Assembly (NCBI GenBank): GCA_023447635.1
Contig: JAEXNA010000208.1
Coordinates: 30,202 to 94,201, forward strand
DNA from: Vulcanimicrobiota bacterium
Lineage (GTDB): Bacteria; Vulcanimicrobiota; Xenobia; Xenobiales; JADMJV01
Length of the DNA stretch: 64,000 bases
Direction of reading: 5' to 3'
Shown: positions 57,337 through 64,000 of the stretch, piece after piece
Layout: every line of letters starts with the position of its first letter
Numbering within the stretch: the first letter of the stretch is position 1
Notes under the pieces: model-generated
What the model was told of the DNA's origin: nothing
Database searches by the model: none
Seen by the model: the letters and a program-made list of their open reading frames with translations, nothing else
Program-made: the position numbers and the translations under genes

Positions 57337-58350
57337 TTAACTCTTCTTCGCCCTGCTGCGGGAGACTCTGGGAGGCTCGTTCGGCTGCTTCGGGTAGACC
57401 GGAGGCCACGGCGCGTCCATCAGTCCGCTCGCCATGTCCCGCTCCACCATCTTCAGCATCGGCTCCAGCGACTGCGGGTCGTCGTTCATCCGCTCCCACG
57501 GGTCGCCAACCTTCTCCAACCGCTCGGCCATCACGGCCATCGTCAACTCGTCGGGGTGAACCGAATCTAGCTCATCCCAGCGCAGCGGCGTCGACACCTG
57601 AGCACCCGGACGAGCGCGGACGCACCACGCACCGAACACCGTCTTGTGAGGCGCGTTCTGATTGAAGTCGACGAAGATCCTCTCCCCCCGATCCTCTTTC
57701 CACCACTCCGCCGTAAGAATGTCGGGTCTCCGCCGCTCCAACTCCCGCGCGATAGCCACCGCCGCCGAACGAACCTGGAAGGAATCCCACTGAGGATGCA
57801 GCCTGACATAGACGTGAAGACCGCGATTCCCCGTCGTCTTCAGATGGCCCACGATGCCAAGCTCGTCCAACAGAGCTTTCAGTTCGTGGGCTGCCTGACG
57901 CGCCATCTCGAAATCCGTCCCCGGCTGAGGATCAAGGTCCAGACGTAGTTCGTCTGTAGCCGAAGGCATCGTCGCCAGATAGGGCCAAACATGAAAACCT
58001 AGGCAACCCAGGTTCACCGCCCAGGCGATGTGAGCCAGGTCCGCCACCACCAGCGCCCTGGACTCCGTACCGTTGGGCGTCGACACCGTCGTCGCCTGCA
58101 GCCACTCCGGAGCCGTCTCGGGAATCCGCTTTTGAAAGAACGACGTGCCCGTTGCGCCGTTAGGATAGCGCTCCATCATCACAGGACGACCGCCCATCGT
58201 GCGCATCAGCGGCTCGCCCACCAGAAGGTAGTGCCGGATCAGATCGAGCTTCGTCTCGCCCCGCTCGGGGAAAAACACCTTATCGGGACTGCTGACGTGA
58301 ACCTCGCGACCATCGATCGAGAGCACTTCTTCTTTCTTCTTCGCGGGCAT
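57337..58350 (-). CDS. Stand-alone LigD-type polymerase (PolDom) protein
   Basis: 337 residues by coordinates. ATG 58350 (MPAKKKEEV) is preferred over GTG 58407. It matches the archaeo-eukaryotic-primase-like polymerase domain of bacterial LigD: SPDKVFFPERGETKLDLIRHYL, GRPVMMERYPNG, FFQKRIPE, LRLDLDPQPG with catalytic Asp138 and Asp140, KTTGNRGLHVYVRL, and IFVDFNQNAPHKTVFGAWCVRARPGAQVSTPLRWDEL with the third Asp. Nuclease and ligase domains are absent and no ku or ligD ligase gene lies in the window. Such single-domain proteins fill gaps or extend ends with ribonucleotides in non-homologous end joining, normally with Ku and a ligase encoded elsewhere. A basic tail (RVSRSRAKKS) follows. Confidence 0.9.
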   Translation of the reverse strand: MPAKKKEEVLSIDGREVHVSSPDKVFFPERGETKLDLIRHYLLVGEPLMRTMGGRPVMMERYPNGATGTSFFQKRIPETAPEWLQATTVSTPNGTESRALVVADLAHIAWAVNLGCLGFHVWPYLATMPSATDELRLDLDPQPGTDFEMARQAAHELKALLDELGIVGHLKTTGNRGLHVYVRLHPQWDSFQVRSAAVAIARELERRRPDILTAEWWKEDRGERIFVDFNQNAPHKTVFGAWCVRARPGAQVSTPLRWDELDSVHPDELTMAVMAERLEKVGDPWERMNDDPQSLEPMLKMVERDMASGLMDAPWPPVYPKQPNEPPRVSRSRAKKS

Positions 58351-58473
58351 ACCGTTAACGGTTCGTCGAGCCCCCTGACATCCCTCGGATGGTTGATGCG
58401 ATGTCACCCTTAGTAGAGAGATACCGCACGACGTTCATTTGATGAAGCATGAATGTCACTGGTCAGTTCTTGT

Positions 58474-58590
58474 TATAAGAGATACATTGATAGCAGAGGT
58501 TCGCCTCTAGCCCCCGGCGGATGACCCCCCCCGATGCCGAGGGCTTTTTCTTTTCCAGGCCCCGAGCGACCCCCGCTCGGGGCTTTTTTT
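58474..58590 (+). ncRNA. Candidate small RNA ending in tandem terminators
   Basis: No rightward gene lies upstream, yet two strong rightward terminators stand in tandem. First, a TATAAG -10-like element at 58474-58479. Then AGAGG-TTCG-CCTCT (58495-58508), a stable UUCG tetraloop hairpin. Next AGCCCCCGGC/GCCGAGGGCT (one mismatch) followed by TTTTTC (58509-58552), and GCCCCGAGC/GCTCGGGGC followed by seven T (58559-58590). A transcript of ~105 bases would be almost all hairpin. No -35 is clear and no known RNA family is recognised. Confidence 0.45.
58559..58590 (+). terminator. Strong rightward terminator with no coding gene upstream
   Basis: 9-bp stem GCCCCGAGC/GCTCGGGGC, 7-base loop, seven T. 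Together with the preceding hairpin (58509-58552) it forms a tandem terminator; see the small-RNA candidate. Confidence 0.9.
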
Positions 58591-58652
58591 GTGGAGAGGC
58601 GCTGGCCCCGGGCAGGCGAAGGGGATCGTATCAGATCCTAAAGGAGCACCTT

Positions 58653-59027
58653 ATGTCCAAGACCGATAAGACCCCAGTCTACCTGATGATCGAGTGCCCG
58701 TTCTGCCTCAAATTCCGCATCTTCCTGAACGAAGCCGGACTCGACGACAAGGTGGAGTTGATCGTCTTCAACAGCGGAGACGACACCCACCAGGCCACGC
58801 GCAACCGTATGATTGAAGCCGGCCAGAAGCCCAGCTTCCCCGCCGCCGAACTCGAAAAGGGCAAACTTACCGCCGAGACCGACTTCCTGATCGAGCACTT
58901 CTCGAAGGAGTACGGCGTCGACGCCAAAGCGCTTCCTCTTCTCCAGTACTACCTCGACGGCGTCTTCGGGCGCGTCGGAGCCATGCACAAAGAACTCGCG
59001 GAACTCAAGGAGAAAGTCGGCAAGTAG
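58653..59027 (+). CDS. Thioredoxin-fold (glutaredoxin/GST N-terminal-like) protein
   Basis: 124 residues. ATG 58653 with AAGGAG at 58641-58646 is unambiguous; the longer frame contains the sRNA terminators. N-terminal TPVYLMIECPFCLKFRIFLNEAGL has the Cys15-Pro-Phe-Cys18 redox motif after a first strand and before a first helix. VELIVFNSGDDTHQATRNRMIEAGQKPSFPAAEL follows, with the cis-Pro region (KPSFPA), then TDFLIEHFSKEYG and a C-terminal helix. This is the glutaredoxin/GST N-terminal pattern. It probably works in the cytoplasm in thiol-disulfide exchange; no GST C-terminal helical domain is present beyond ~40 residues. Confidence 0.82.
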   Translation: MSKTDKTPVYLMIECPFCLKFRIFLNEAGLDDKVELIVFNSGDDTHQATRNRMIEAGQKPSFPAAELEKGKLTAETDFLIEHFSKEYGVDAKALPLLQYYLDGVFGRVGAMHKELAELKEKVGK

Positions 59028-59046
59028 CCGCCCCTCGCTCCCTCCC

Positions 59047-59090
59047 CAAAAGGCCACCCTGCTACGGCGGGGCGGCCTTCTTTCTATAGC
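59047..59090 (+). terminator. Terminator after the thioredoxin-fold gene
   Basis: Imperfect stem from AAGGCC..CCC to GGG..GGCCTT followed by CTTTCT, 20 bases after the stop. The right arm begins repeat B1. Confidence 0.7.
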
Positions 59091-59112
59091 GAGGTCCGAC
59101 CGTCCCACCGAG
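59074..59112 (+). repeat. Direct repeat B, copy 1
   Basis: 39 bases beginning GGCCTTCTTTCTATAGCGA, 36 of 39 identical to 61740-61778. The copies bracket the PQQ-propeller/TSP3 gene. Confidence 0.9.
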
Positions 59113-59174
59113 CAAAGCTCAGGATCCTGGGACGACGTCTCAGGAATCTGAGCTCCAACCCCGAAAAGCACCCT

Positions 59175-61535
59175 ATGCTGAAGCCTTTCCTCCTCTGTGC
59201 GGTCCTGCTGATATCCGTCTCACACGCGGATACTCCCCCGCCTCCTTACCAGCGTGTGGACTCGCTGAGAATCGCGAAAGACAGTTGGCAGCAGGTCCAC
59301 TTCGTCGACGGAAACCGTGTCTATATAGGGTCGGGCAGCGAACTGTCAGCCATCGACCTCGACGCGATGTCGATCTTATGGACAGCCTTGATGCCCGATG
59401 AGCCCTCTATCGAAGGCATCTTCTATCGAGAAGGCAAGGTCTATGTCTCGACCTATTCGCCGCGCGGATCGAAGCGGCCAAGTTTGCACGTCATCGACGC
59501 CTTAACCGGTGCGGCTCTTTGGAACATCGAACGAGCACCCGGCTCCTCGGAAATCCGTATCAAGGGCCACCGTCTCTTCTTCGTGAGACGCACAGGCCTG
59601 CTTTCGTGCCTCGACCTGAGGACGAAGAAGGTCCTGTGGGACGCCACGCTCCCCCGTGGGGAATATGGAACGGAAGACGGTCGACTCTGTCTCACTGACT
59701 CCTCAGTGATCGTGAATTATGACGCCCGCACGACTTGCCTGGACATCTCTGATGGCAAGGTGCGCTGGCAGCAGCCCGAATCTTATCTCCAGGGCGGCTC
59801 GCTTATAGCCACCGCTGGTGTCGTCTGGGTCCCGGAGAGCGGGGGTTCGGTTGGACGAGAGGAGAAGAGTGGTCGGCAACTTTGGAAGAGTGAGTGCTCT
59901 CCCTACAACTTCGCTGAGGTCGTCGACGGGCGATTTGTAGGCCTGCATGACTCTCTTGCCAGCCTGAATCCACAGACCGGCGAGACCTTATGGAAGATCG
60001 ACCTCCCCTATGAGGGTAGATTCGGAAAGCAGAGAGCCTCACTGGTCGGCGGTCACATTTTTGTAGACAGTGCGGACGGCGTCAGCCTGGAGTACGACCA
60101 GCAAGGACAGCTTATCTGGTCTTCAGTCGCAGCGGATGCAGCGATACCGCTTCCGTGCTGGAGCGATGAACACCATATCGTCGGCCTCGACCGGACTTAC
60201 CTGAAGCGTTACCGGACCGGCACCAACCCAGATCTGCCCGAACCGTCCGAAACTCGTAAAAGCTTGGCGCGGAGCATGATCGCCAGTTTCGACGAACTGG
60301 ACGCAGCGGAAAGAAAGCAGCTCGAGAACCTCGGGCAAGACGCTTTCGATCCACTTCTTATAGCCTTCGTCGCCGCCGCATCCGATGATGGGACAGACGC
60401 ATCCGTACGAGCCGACGGTCTCTACTCTGTTCTCGAGAAGGTCGCAAAGACGGAGAATAGCGCTGCGCTCAGGAGAGCTATAAGCCAGGCTCCCCCTGCT
60501 TCCTCGGACATCCGCCGTCTCCTGAAGATCCTGATCAGCGTAGGCGTTCCGTGTGAAAACGTCGAGTTCTTTATTGCCGAACACGACCGCTTCCGAAACA
60601 TCAGAGAATCCATCTCCTACCTGGGCTTCGCTCTGGACTATATAGCTAGATCGACAGAACCCCCGGCAGTCGCCTTTATGCTCTCTCAGCTTGAGGACCC
60701 GCAGTCCCATCTGCGAAGAGCAGCTTATTACAACCTGGCGAAGACGGGAGGAGAGCCGGGAATCCAGGCCGTTCGGACGGAACGCGCAAAAGTCACCAGA
60801 ACCCTGTCGACCTTAAGCCAGCGTGTCCTCACTTCAGCGGCCGGGACGAGTGGCGAAGTCGAGGTCCTTGACCAAAAGAGAGACTCTCAAGGACGCACCT
60901 GGGGTCTGCTCCGTTCGGGAGCCCTCGGCGACTCGGGAGATCTTTGGCTGGTAGAGAAGGTTGACGAACAGTGGGCGAATCCGGTCTACACGAATCTGTC
61001 CACTGGCGCCGCCGTTCGGGGTCAGTTCCCCTCCGCCTCAGAGTCTGTTCTAGCTCTGCTCGGGGGGGGCTGGTATGACTCGCTGGTTGGCAACGTTGAC
61101 CTTCTTAGAGACACCGACAACGACGGGCTTAGCGACGTCGTCGAGGCCCGACTAGGAACCAACCCCGACCTCTCGGATACCGACGGAGATGGCGACCGCG
61201 ATGACGTCGACCCCTGGCCCAATGCGCCCCTTCGCCAAGATCTGACAGACGCGGAACTTGTCCTTTCTGCGACCTATGAAGCGTGCTTCCACTTTAACGT
61301 TCGTCGGGGGGCCGCAGTTCTGTCTGCTCCTCCGGGCGTGCGACCGTTCGAAATGGCAGGTCGGGGCGCTATGACCGTGATGTGGGCTGAACGGGATCGC
61401 AGCCGACCAGAAGCAGGACCGCTAGAGTCACGCTTCCCAAAAGGCGTTGGGCTTCTGTCGTTCGCGTCCCCGAAAGGCCAAGAATCCAGCAGCGGTGCCG
61501 AAAGGTTCGTAGAATGGAACAACGACCATACGTAA
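59175..61535 (+). CDS. Exported PQQ-like propeller/TSP3 protein, interrupted by in-frame TAA
   Basis: 786 residues up to the TAA at 61533. ATG 59175 starts a Sec signal peptide (LKPFLLCAVLLISVSHA). Residues ~25-340 are a PQQ-like beta-propeller with blades ending in LTG/TGE-type turns: LHVIDALTGAALWNIE, LSCLDLRTKKVLWDATL, TCLDISDGKVRWQQPE, LASLNPQTGETLWKIDL. Residues ~360-545 are helical, HEAT-like (SHLRRAAYYNLAKTGGEP). Around 660-690 are thrombospondin type 3 calcium-binding units (DTDNDGLSDVVEARLGTNPD, DTDGDGDRDDVDPW). After TAA the same frame continues for 39 codons to TAG at 61653-61655, reading like the end of a conserved domain (VVHGPLSGVGYETVVRKFGDIWLVV). A nonsense mutation or readthrough is likely. 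Codon use is less C-biased than fadNA. Confidence 0.82.
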   Translation: MLKPFLLCAVLLISVSHADTPPPPYQRVDSLRIAKDSWQQVHFVDGNRVYIGSGSELSAIDLDAMSILWTALMPDEPSIEGIFYREGKVYVSTYSPRGSKRPSLHVIDALTGAALWNIERAPGSSEIRIKGHRLFFVRRTGLLSCLDLRTKKVLWDATLPRGEYGTEDGRLCLTDSSVIVNYDARTTCLDISDGKVRWQQPESYLQGGSLIATAGVVWVPESGGSVGREEKSGRQLWKSECSPYNFAEVVDGRFVGLHDSLASLNPQTGETLWKIDLPYEGRFGKQRASLVGGHIFVDSADGVSLEYDQQGQLIWSSVAADAAIPLPCWSDEHHIVGLDRTYLKRYRTGTNPDLPEPSETRKSLARSMIASFDELDAAERKQLENLGQDAFDPLLIAFVAAASDDGTDASVRADGLYSVLEKVAKTENSAALRRAISQAPPASSDIRRLLKILISVGVPCENVEFFIAEHDRFRNIRESISYLGFALDYIARSTEPPAVAFMLSQLEDPQSHLRRAAYYNLAKTGGEPGIQAVRTERAKVTRTLSTLSQRVLTSAAGTSGEVEVLDQKRDSQGRTWGLLRSGALGDSGDLWLVEKVDEQWANPVYTNLSTGAAVRGQFPSASESVLALLGGGWYDSLVGNVDLLRDTDNDGLSDVVEARLGTNPDLSDTDGDGDRDDVDPWPNAPLRQDLTDAELVLSATYEACFHFNVRRGAAVLSAPPGVRPFEMAGRGAMTVMWAERDRSRPEAGPLESRFPKGVGLLSFASPKGQESSSGAERFVEWNNDHT

Positions 61536-61655
61536 GCGCGTGTCGAAATGGGAGTGGTCCACGGCCCTTTATCCGGTGTCGGCTACGAAACCGTTGTACG
61601 AAAGTTTGGAGATATCTGGCTGGTCGTCTCATTCCGAGTGACCTGGGTATCCTAG
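61536..61655 (+). pseudogene. In-frame continuation of the PQQ/TSP3 gene after TAA
   Basis: 39 sense codons following TAA 61533-61535 in the same frame, ending TAG. The translation (ARVEMGVVHGPLSGVGYETV..., ending VSFRVTWVS) has the alternating hydrophobic pattern and charged turns of a folded beta domain and lacks stop codons. It matches no independent start, so it is best read as the amputated C-terminus. Confidence 0.6.
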
Positions 61656-61713
61656 ACCTCTAGGCTCCAGCCAACCTCGCGACTGGCCCTCCCGAAGAGC
61701 CCTGCTGGTTCTC

Positions 61714-61750
61714 AAAAGGCCACCCCGCGACTGTGGGATGGCCTTCTTTC
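61714..61750. terminator. Hairpin between convergent accessory genes
   Basis: Stem AAGGCCA-CCC / GGG-TGGCCTT with one C-A mismatch, followed by CTTTCTTTC-like pyrimidines rightward. Its right arm overlaps repeat B2. It may end the PQQ/TSP3 transcript and the opposing operon. Confidence 0.6.
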
Positions 61751-61778
61751 TATAGCGAAGTTCGACCGTCCCATCGAG
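61740..61778 (+). repeat. Direct repeat B, copy 2
   Basis: Second copy of repeat B, 36 of 39 bases identical to 59074-59112, same orientation. Confidence 0.9.
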
Positions 61779-61819
61779 TCACGATGTCGAGGAACCTGCC
61801 GTTCTCGCAGGGGACCGGC

Positions 61820-62194
61820 TCAGCGTTCGGTGTGAGGTAGAGCGACGACTGCTCGCTCATTCGCCGAATGTACCGTGGGACTGGCAAGCTTGAGGAAACG
61901 CCAGCGGAGTCTGGTCTCCAGGGCAGACGTCTGAAGGAGAGCACTGGCTCCTCGATCGACATAACCGGTGAATTCCATCAGCAAGTCTTGTCCCACGGAC
62001 AGGCGACAGTGCAGCGACGAAACATCCTCGCTCGCCCATTGCTTCAAACCCTGAACACCCCTCACTCCCAACCTGGAATAACCCTCGGCTTCAAGACCAC
62101 TCCAGCCCGTGACCTTCAGAACCCAGCGCGCCCCCGAAAGGTCGATCAGTCGAGGTTGCTCTTTCGGAGTGTCAGGCGGCTCTTCAAAATCCAC
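61820..62194 (-). CDS. Hypothetical protein, 124 aa
   Basis: GTG 62194 overlaps the upstream gene by 11 bases, so it is the third gene of a leftward operon. Soluble, mixed alpha/beta: PRLIDLSGARWVLKVTGWSGLEAEGYSRLGVRG, HCRLSVGQDLLMEFTGYVDRGAS, then an Arg/Leu-rich segment LETRLRWRFLKLA. No motif recognised. It ends 42 bases beyond repeat B2. Codon use is close to that of its neighbours in the operon. Role unknown. Confidence 0.55.
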   Translation of the reverse strand: MDFEEPPDTPKEQPRLIDLSGARWVLKVTGWSGLEAEGYSRLGVRGVQGLKQWASEDVSSLHCRLSVGQDLLMEFTGYVDRGASALLQTSALETRLRWRFLKLASPTVHSANERAVVALPHTER

Positions 62195-62561
62195 TGAGCT
62201 TCTCGACCACCTTCCGGACGGTGGCCTCCCGGTCGTAGCACTCCAGTTGGTACTCGATGATGCTGGCGTGATGCACCACCTGCGTCTCCTGAGAGAGGAA
62301 AGCCCGCTTCATCGTAAAGAGCGCCTCGGTCGCATACACCGTATGCTCCGCCCAATCCGACCCCGACTGAGCCTGCTGGAACTCCATCACATCGGTCAAC
62401 ACGTCCAGGAACAACGTCGCCCCGTGCCGTCGCAGATCCCGAACGCGCATCTCCGACAGGCTGAACGACTCCTCCGGAACCCCAAGCCCCCACGCCATCC
62501 CCCGCCGAACCTCCCCCAGCATCCGCTCCCGCTCCAGTTCATCAAAATCGATCCGGTCCAC
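62184..62561 (-). CDS. Hypothetical protein, 125 aa
   Basis: GTG 62561 with GGAGG about 11 bases upstream, immediately after the lipoprotein/TPR gene's stop (one base between). Mostly alpha-helical and acidic: IDFDELERERMLGEVRRGMAWGL, LSEMRVRDLRRHGATLFLDVLTDVMEF, ATEALFTMKRAFLSQ and a charged C-terminus. No signal peptide or domain recognised. It overlaps the next gene by 11 bases. Probably a cytoplasmic partner of that operon, but this rests on position only. Confidence 0.55.
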   Translation of the reverse strand: MDRIDFDELERERMLGEVRRGMAWGLGVPEESFSLSEMRVRDLRRHGATLFLDVLTDVMEFQQAQSGSDWAEHTVYATEALFTMKRAFLSQETQVVHHASIIEYQLECYDREATVRKVVEKLSGF

Positions 62562-62562
62562 T

Positions 62563-63714
62563 TCAGCCGTTCGCCTCCGCCTTCTTCATCCAGGCCCGTC
62601 CTACCGGCGTCTCGAGAAAGGCCTGGCAATCCTCACGCTCTCGAACCAGCGCTGGCAAGTCTGGGACCGTCTCCGAGATTTTGTCGAGCCACACCGCTCC
62701 CTCCTCGTAGTCACCCTCCAGCATGGCGATTTTCATCAAGCCCCACGCCGCATCCTCGGAATCAGGCTGACGCTCCAGGGTGGAAAGCAAGAGAGCACGC
62801 CCCTCTGCGGGACGTCCCGACCTGGACAGCGCAACACCCTCGACGTAGTCCAGGCGTGAATCCTGAAGACGAAGCCGCTTCTTGACCTCGCGAATCGCCA
62901 CGATCATCTCCTCATACCGACCGGAGTAGTAATACGCCTTGATATGCCTGCTATCCGTTGGCGTTCCCGAAGGGAGCGTCAAAATGTAGCTCTGTAGCGC
63001 GTCGGCGTAGGCGTTAAGCCCCTTGGCAGCGCCTATCGAAATGACGCTTGCCGCTACCAACGGGTGCTTTTTTATCGAAGGTGCGAACGTCGCATGAACT
63101 TGCAACGCGTCCTCGTACTTCTCTTCGTCTACAAGCTTATTGAATCTGGCAATGCGCATCGGGGTGTCGTCCTTCTGGGCCAAAGTCGCCGCGACGAAGC
63201 TTGACAAGTCCATACTGAGAGGACGTTCTCTCAGCGCCAGCACGACATCAACCCCTTGGAGGCGCCCCTCGACAATCTCGACCCGGCACTCCAGGTAGTC
63301 GTCGACAGATTCTGACTCCCCGTTGAAAAGCACATGTCCCTTCCCGTCAGAAACCCAGCTCTGGACGAGCCGCCACCTCAGGAAGCCTGGATGACTGAGG
63401 ATCCCAAAAGGCTGGGCAGAGAGAAATCGAGCCTGCCGCTCGACCTCGGCTCGAATCCTCAGGTCGCTGATAGCCCCCGACGCCCTGGCTACAAAAGTCG
63501 ACTCGTCCATGAGTCCTGCCACCGCCGCAGCATCTTTCTTCTCCAGAGCCTGTAGCAAGTCGTTCGCAAACTGGTCCAATGCTTCCGCCGACATCACCGC
63601 TGCCTTTGGAGACGCGGAAGCCGTAGCCACCGGCTCGACCTTCATTTCTGATGTGGGAGCAGAGCACCCAGTGGACAAAATCACCAGGACAAAGCTCAAA
63701 AGATATAGCCGCAT
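62563..63714 (-). CDS. TPR-containing lipoprotein
   Basis: 383 residues. ATG 63714 opens a lipoprotein signal peptide (LYLLSFVLVILSTGC, lipobox STGC). A ~100-residue helical/beta region has ALDQFANDLLQALEKKDAAAVAGLMDESTF, recalling the helix-then-sheet start of NTF2-like or DUF4440-type domains. After ~195 come TPR-like helices: ARFNKLVDEEKYEDALQVHATF, AYYYSGRYEEMIVAIREVKKRL, ALSRSGRPAEGRALLLSTLERQPDSEDAAWGLMKIAMLEGDYEEGAVWLDKI. TPR lipoproteins usually scaffold envelope complexes. First gene of a leftward three-gene unit; no clear Shine-Dalgarno. Confidence 0.7.
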   Translation of the reverse strand: MRLYLLSFVLVILSTGCSAPTSEMKVEPVATASASPKAAVMSAEALDQFANDLLQALEKKDAAAVAGLMDESTFVARASGAISDLRIRAEVERQARFLSAQPFGILSHPGFLRWRLVQSWVSDGKGHVLFNGESESVDDYLECRVEIVEGRLQGVDVVLALRERPLSMDLSSFVAATLAQKDDTPMRIARFNKLVDEEKYEDALQVHATFAPSIKKHPLVAASVISIGAAKGLNAYADALQSYILTLPSGTPTDSRHIKAYYYSGRYEEMIVAIREVKKRLRLQDSRLDYVEGVALSRSGRPAEGRALLLSTLERQPDSEDAAWGLMKIAMLEGDYEEGAVWLDKISETVPDLPALVREREDCQAFLETPVGRAWMKKAEANG

Positions 63715-63830
63715 AGTAGTCAGGATTACGCCGCCGGGCGCGCGCTCCCTGGCCCTCCCGAGCCACCCTGAGGATAGAAGGCGAACCGTCCGAGCGGTGC
63801 GCCACTCGTGGCCAGAAAAAGCTGAACGGC

Positions 63831-64000
63831 TCAGCGGGCCTCGTCGACCACCTTACGGAACGCGTCAACGACCAGCCCGGGCGAGGTGACCGGCACCAGT
63901 TCCAGCCGCAGCCATTTGTCAGCACGCACACGAGGCATCGGCCCAGCCGCGCGAAGGCGCTCCGGAAGTCCAGGGGGTGGAGGGGGAAACGCGGGGGGAG
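63831..64000 (-). CDS. C-terminal fragment of an unknown protein, cut by window edge
   Basis: On the leftward strand the frame is open from the window end to TGA at 63833-63831. The readable end is ...GLPERLRAAGPMPRVRADKWLRLELVPVTSPGLVVDAFRKVVDEAR, protein-like with balanced charge and a plausible terminal helix. The start lies beyond the window. No family can be named from ~55 residues. It may head the same leftward unit as 62563-63714, although a 116-base gap with no hairpin separates them. Confidence 0.5.
   Translation of the reverse strand, partial: PPAFPPPPPGLPERLRAAGPMPRVRADKWLRLELVPVTSPGLVVDAFRKVVDEAR

Noticed and set aside
58490..58515. tRNA T-arm-like GGTTCGCC
   Set aside because: It is a 4-base UUCG loop on a 5-bp stem, not a 7-base T-loop, and no acceptor or anticodon stem can be drawn.
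61750..61962. 70-codon leftward frame next to repeat B2
   Set aside because: It overlaps the 124-codon gene in another frame and has no ribosome binding site or protein-like character.

Overview
The window is high-GC, densely packed bacterial chromosome with operons on both strands and many GTG and TTG starts. Its envelope genes point to a diderm: an SLH-domain porin with a C-terminal Phe, a TolC-family channel, two MacAB/Lol-like export sets, several lipoproteins and a complete rod-elongation operon. A one-SLH, coiled-coil, beta-barrel porin is typical of diderms that tether the outer membrane by SLH domains (Deinococcus, cyanobacteria, Negativicutes, Armatimonadota/Eremiobacterota-like lineages). 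I therefore lean to an uncultured lineage on that side of the tree, but cannot name the phylum. I saw no rRNA, tRNA, CRISPR array, transposase or phage module.

Layout. 0-6.7 kb: truncated guanine deaminase, Ig-like lipoprotein, a decayed vanadium-haloperoxidase remnant with in-frame TGA codons, a RelA/SpoT-type HD hydrolase, a universal-stress-protein/Kef antiporter operon and a CpxP-like protein. 6.9-15.8 kb: signal peptidase I, an exported unknown, then the operon mreB - (mreB-like+mreC fusion) - mreD - mrdA (PBP2) - rodA, and a secreted Gly-Tyr repeat protein. 15.8-34.2 kb: proB, a methyltransferase, then a leftward run dnaE - two GGDEF-like degenerate proteins - adaptor - permease - ATPase, an Ig-like lipoprotein, an unknown, and a second MacAB-like set. 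34.3-40.6 kb: a leftward cluster with DUF4178, GDYXXLXY and a DUF2157-DUF4401 fusion. 40.8-48.5 kb: TolC, a subtilase without signal peptide, a gamma-glutamylcyclotransferase-like protein, the SLH porin and a methyltransferase. 48.5-55 kb: quinone oxidoreductase, a low-complexity transglycosylase, and the fatty-acid beta-oxidation pair fadN-fadA. 55-64 kb: an accessory region with ankyrin, PQQ-propeller/TSP3 and TPR proteins, a stand-alone LigD polymerase domain, a CxxC protein, direct repeats and a likely small RNA.

The most striking item is at 9847-11724: one uninterrupted frame joins a degenerate MreB-like actin domain, one membrane helix, a short coiled coil and a full MreC domain. It lies directly between a stand-alone MreB and MreD. 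Topologically it would be an actin-fold domain tethered to the cytoplasmic face of the membrane, with MreC in the periplasm. Both actin-fold proteins deviate at residues normally needed for ATP hydrolysis, and an internal GTG with a Shine-Dalgarno-like sequence could also give free MreC.

The genes between 55 and 62 kb look modular. The ankyrin gene and the PQQ/TSP3 gene are each bracketed by direct copies of a different terminator-containing repeat. The PQQ/TSP3 frame is cut by a TAA after which 39 protein-like codons continue in the same frame.
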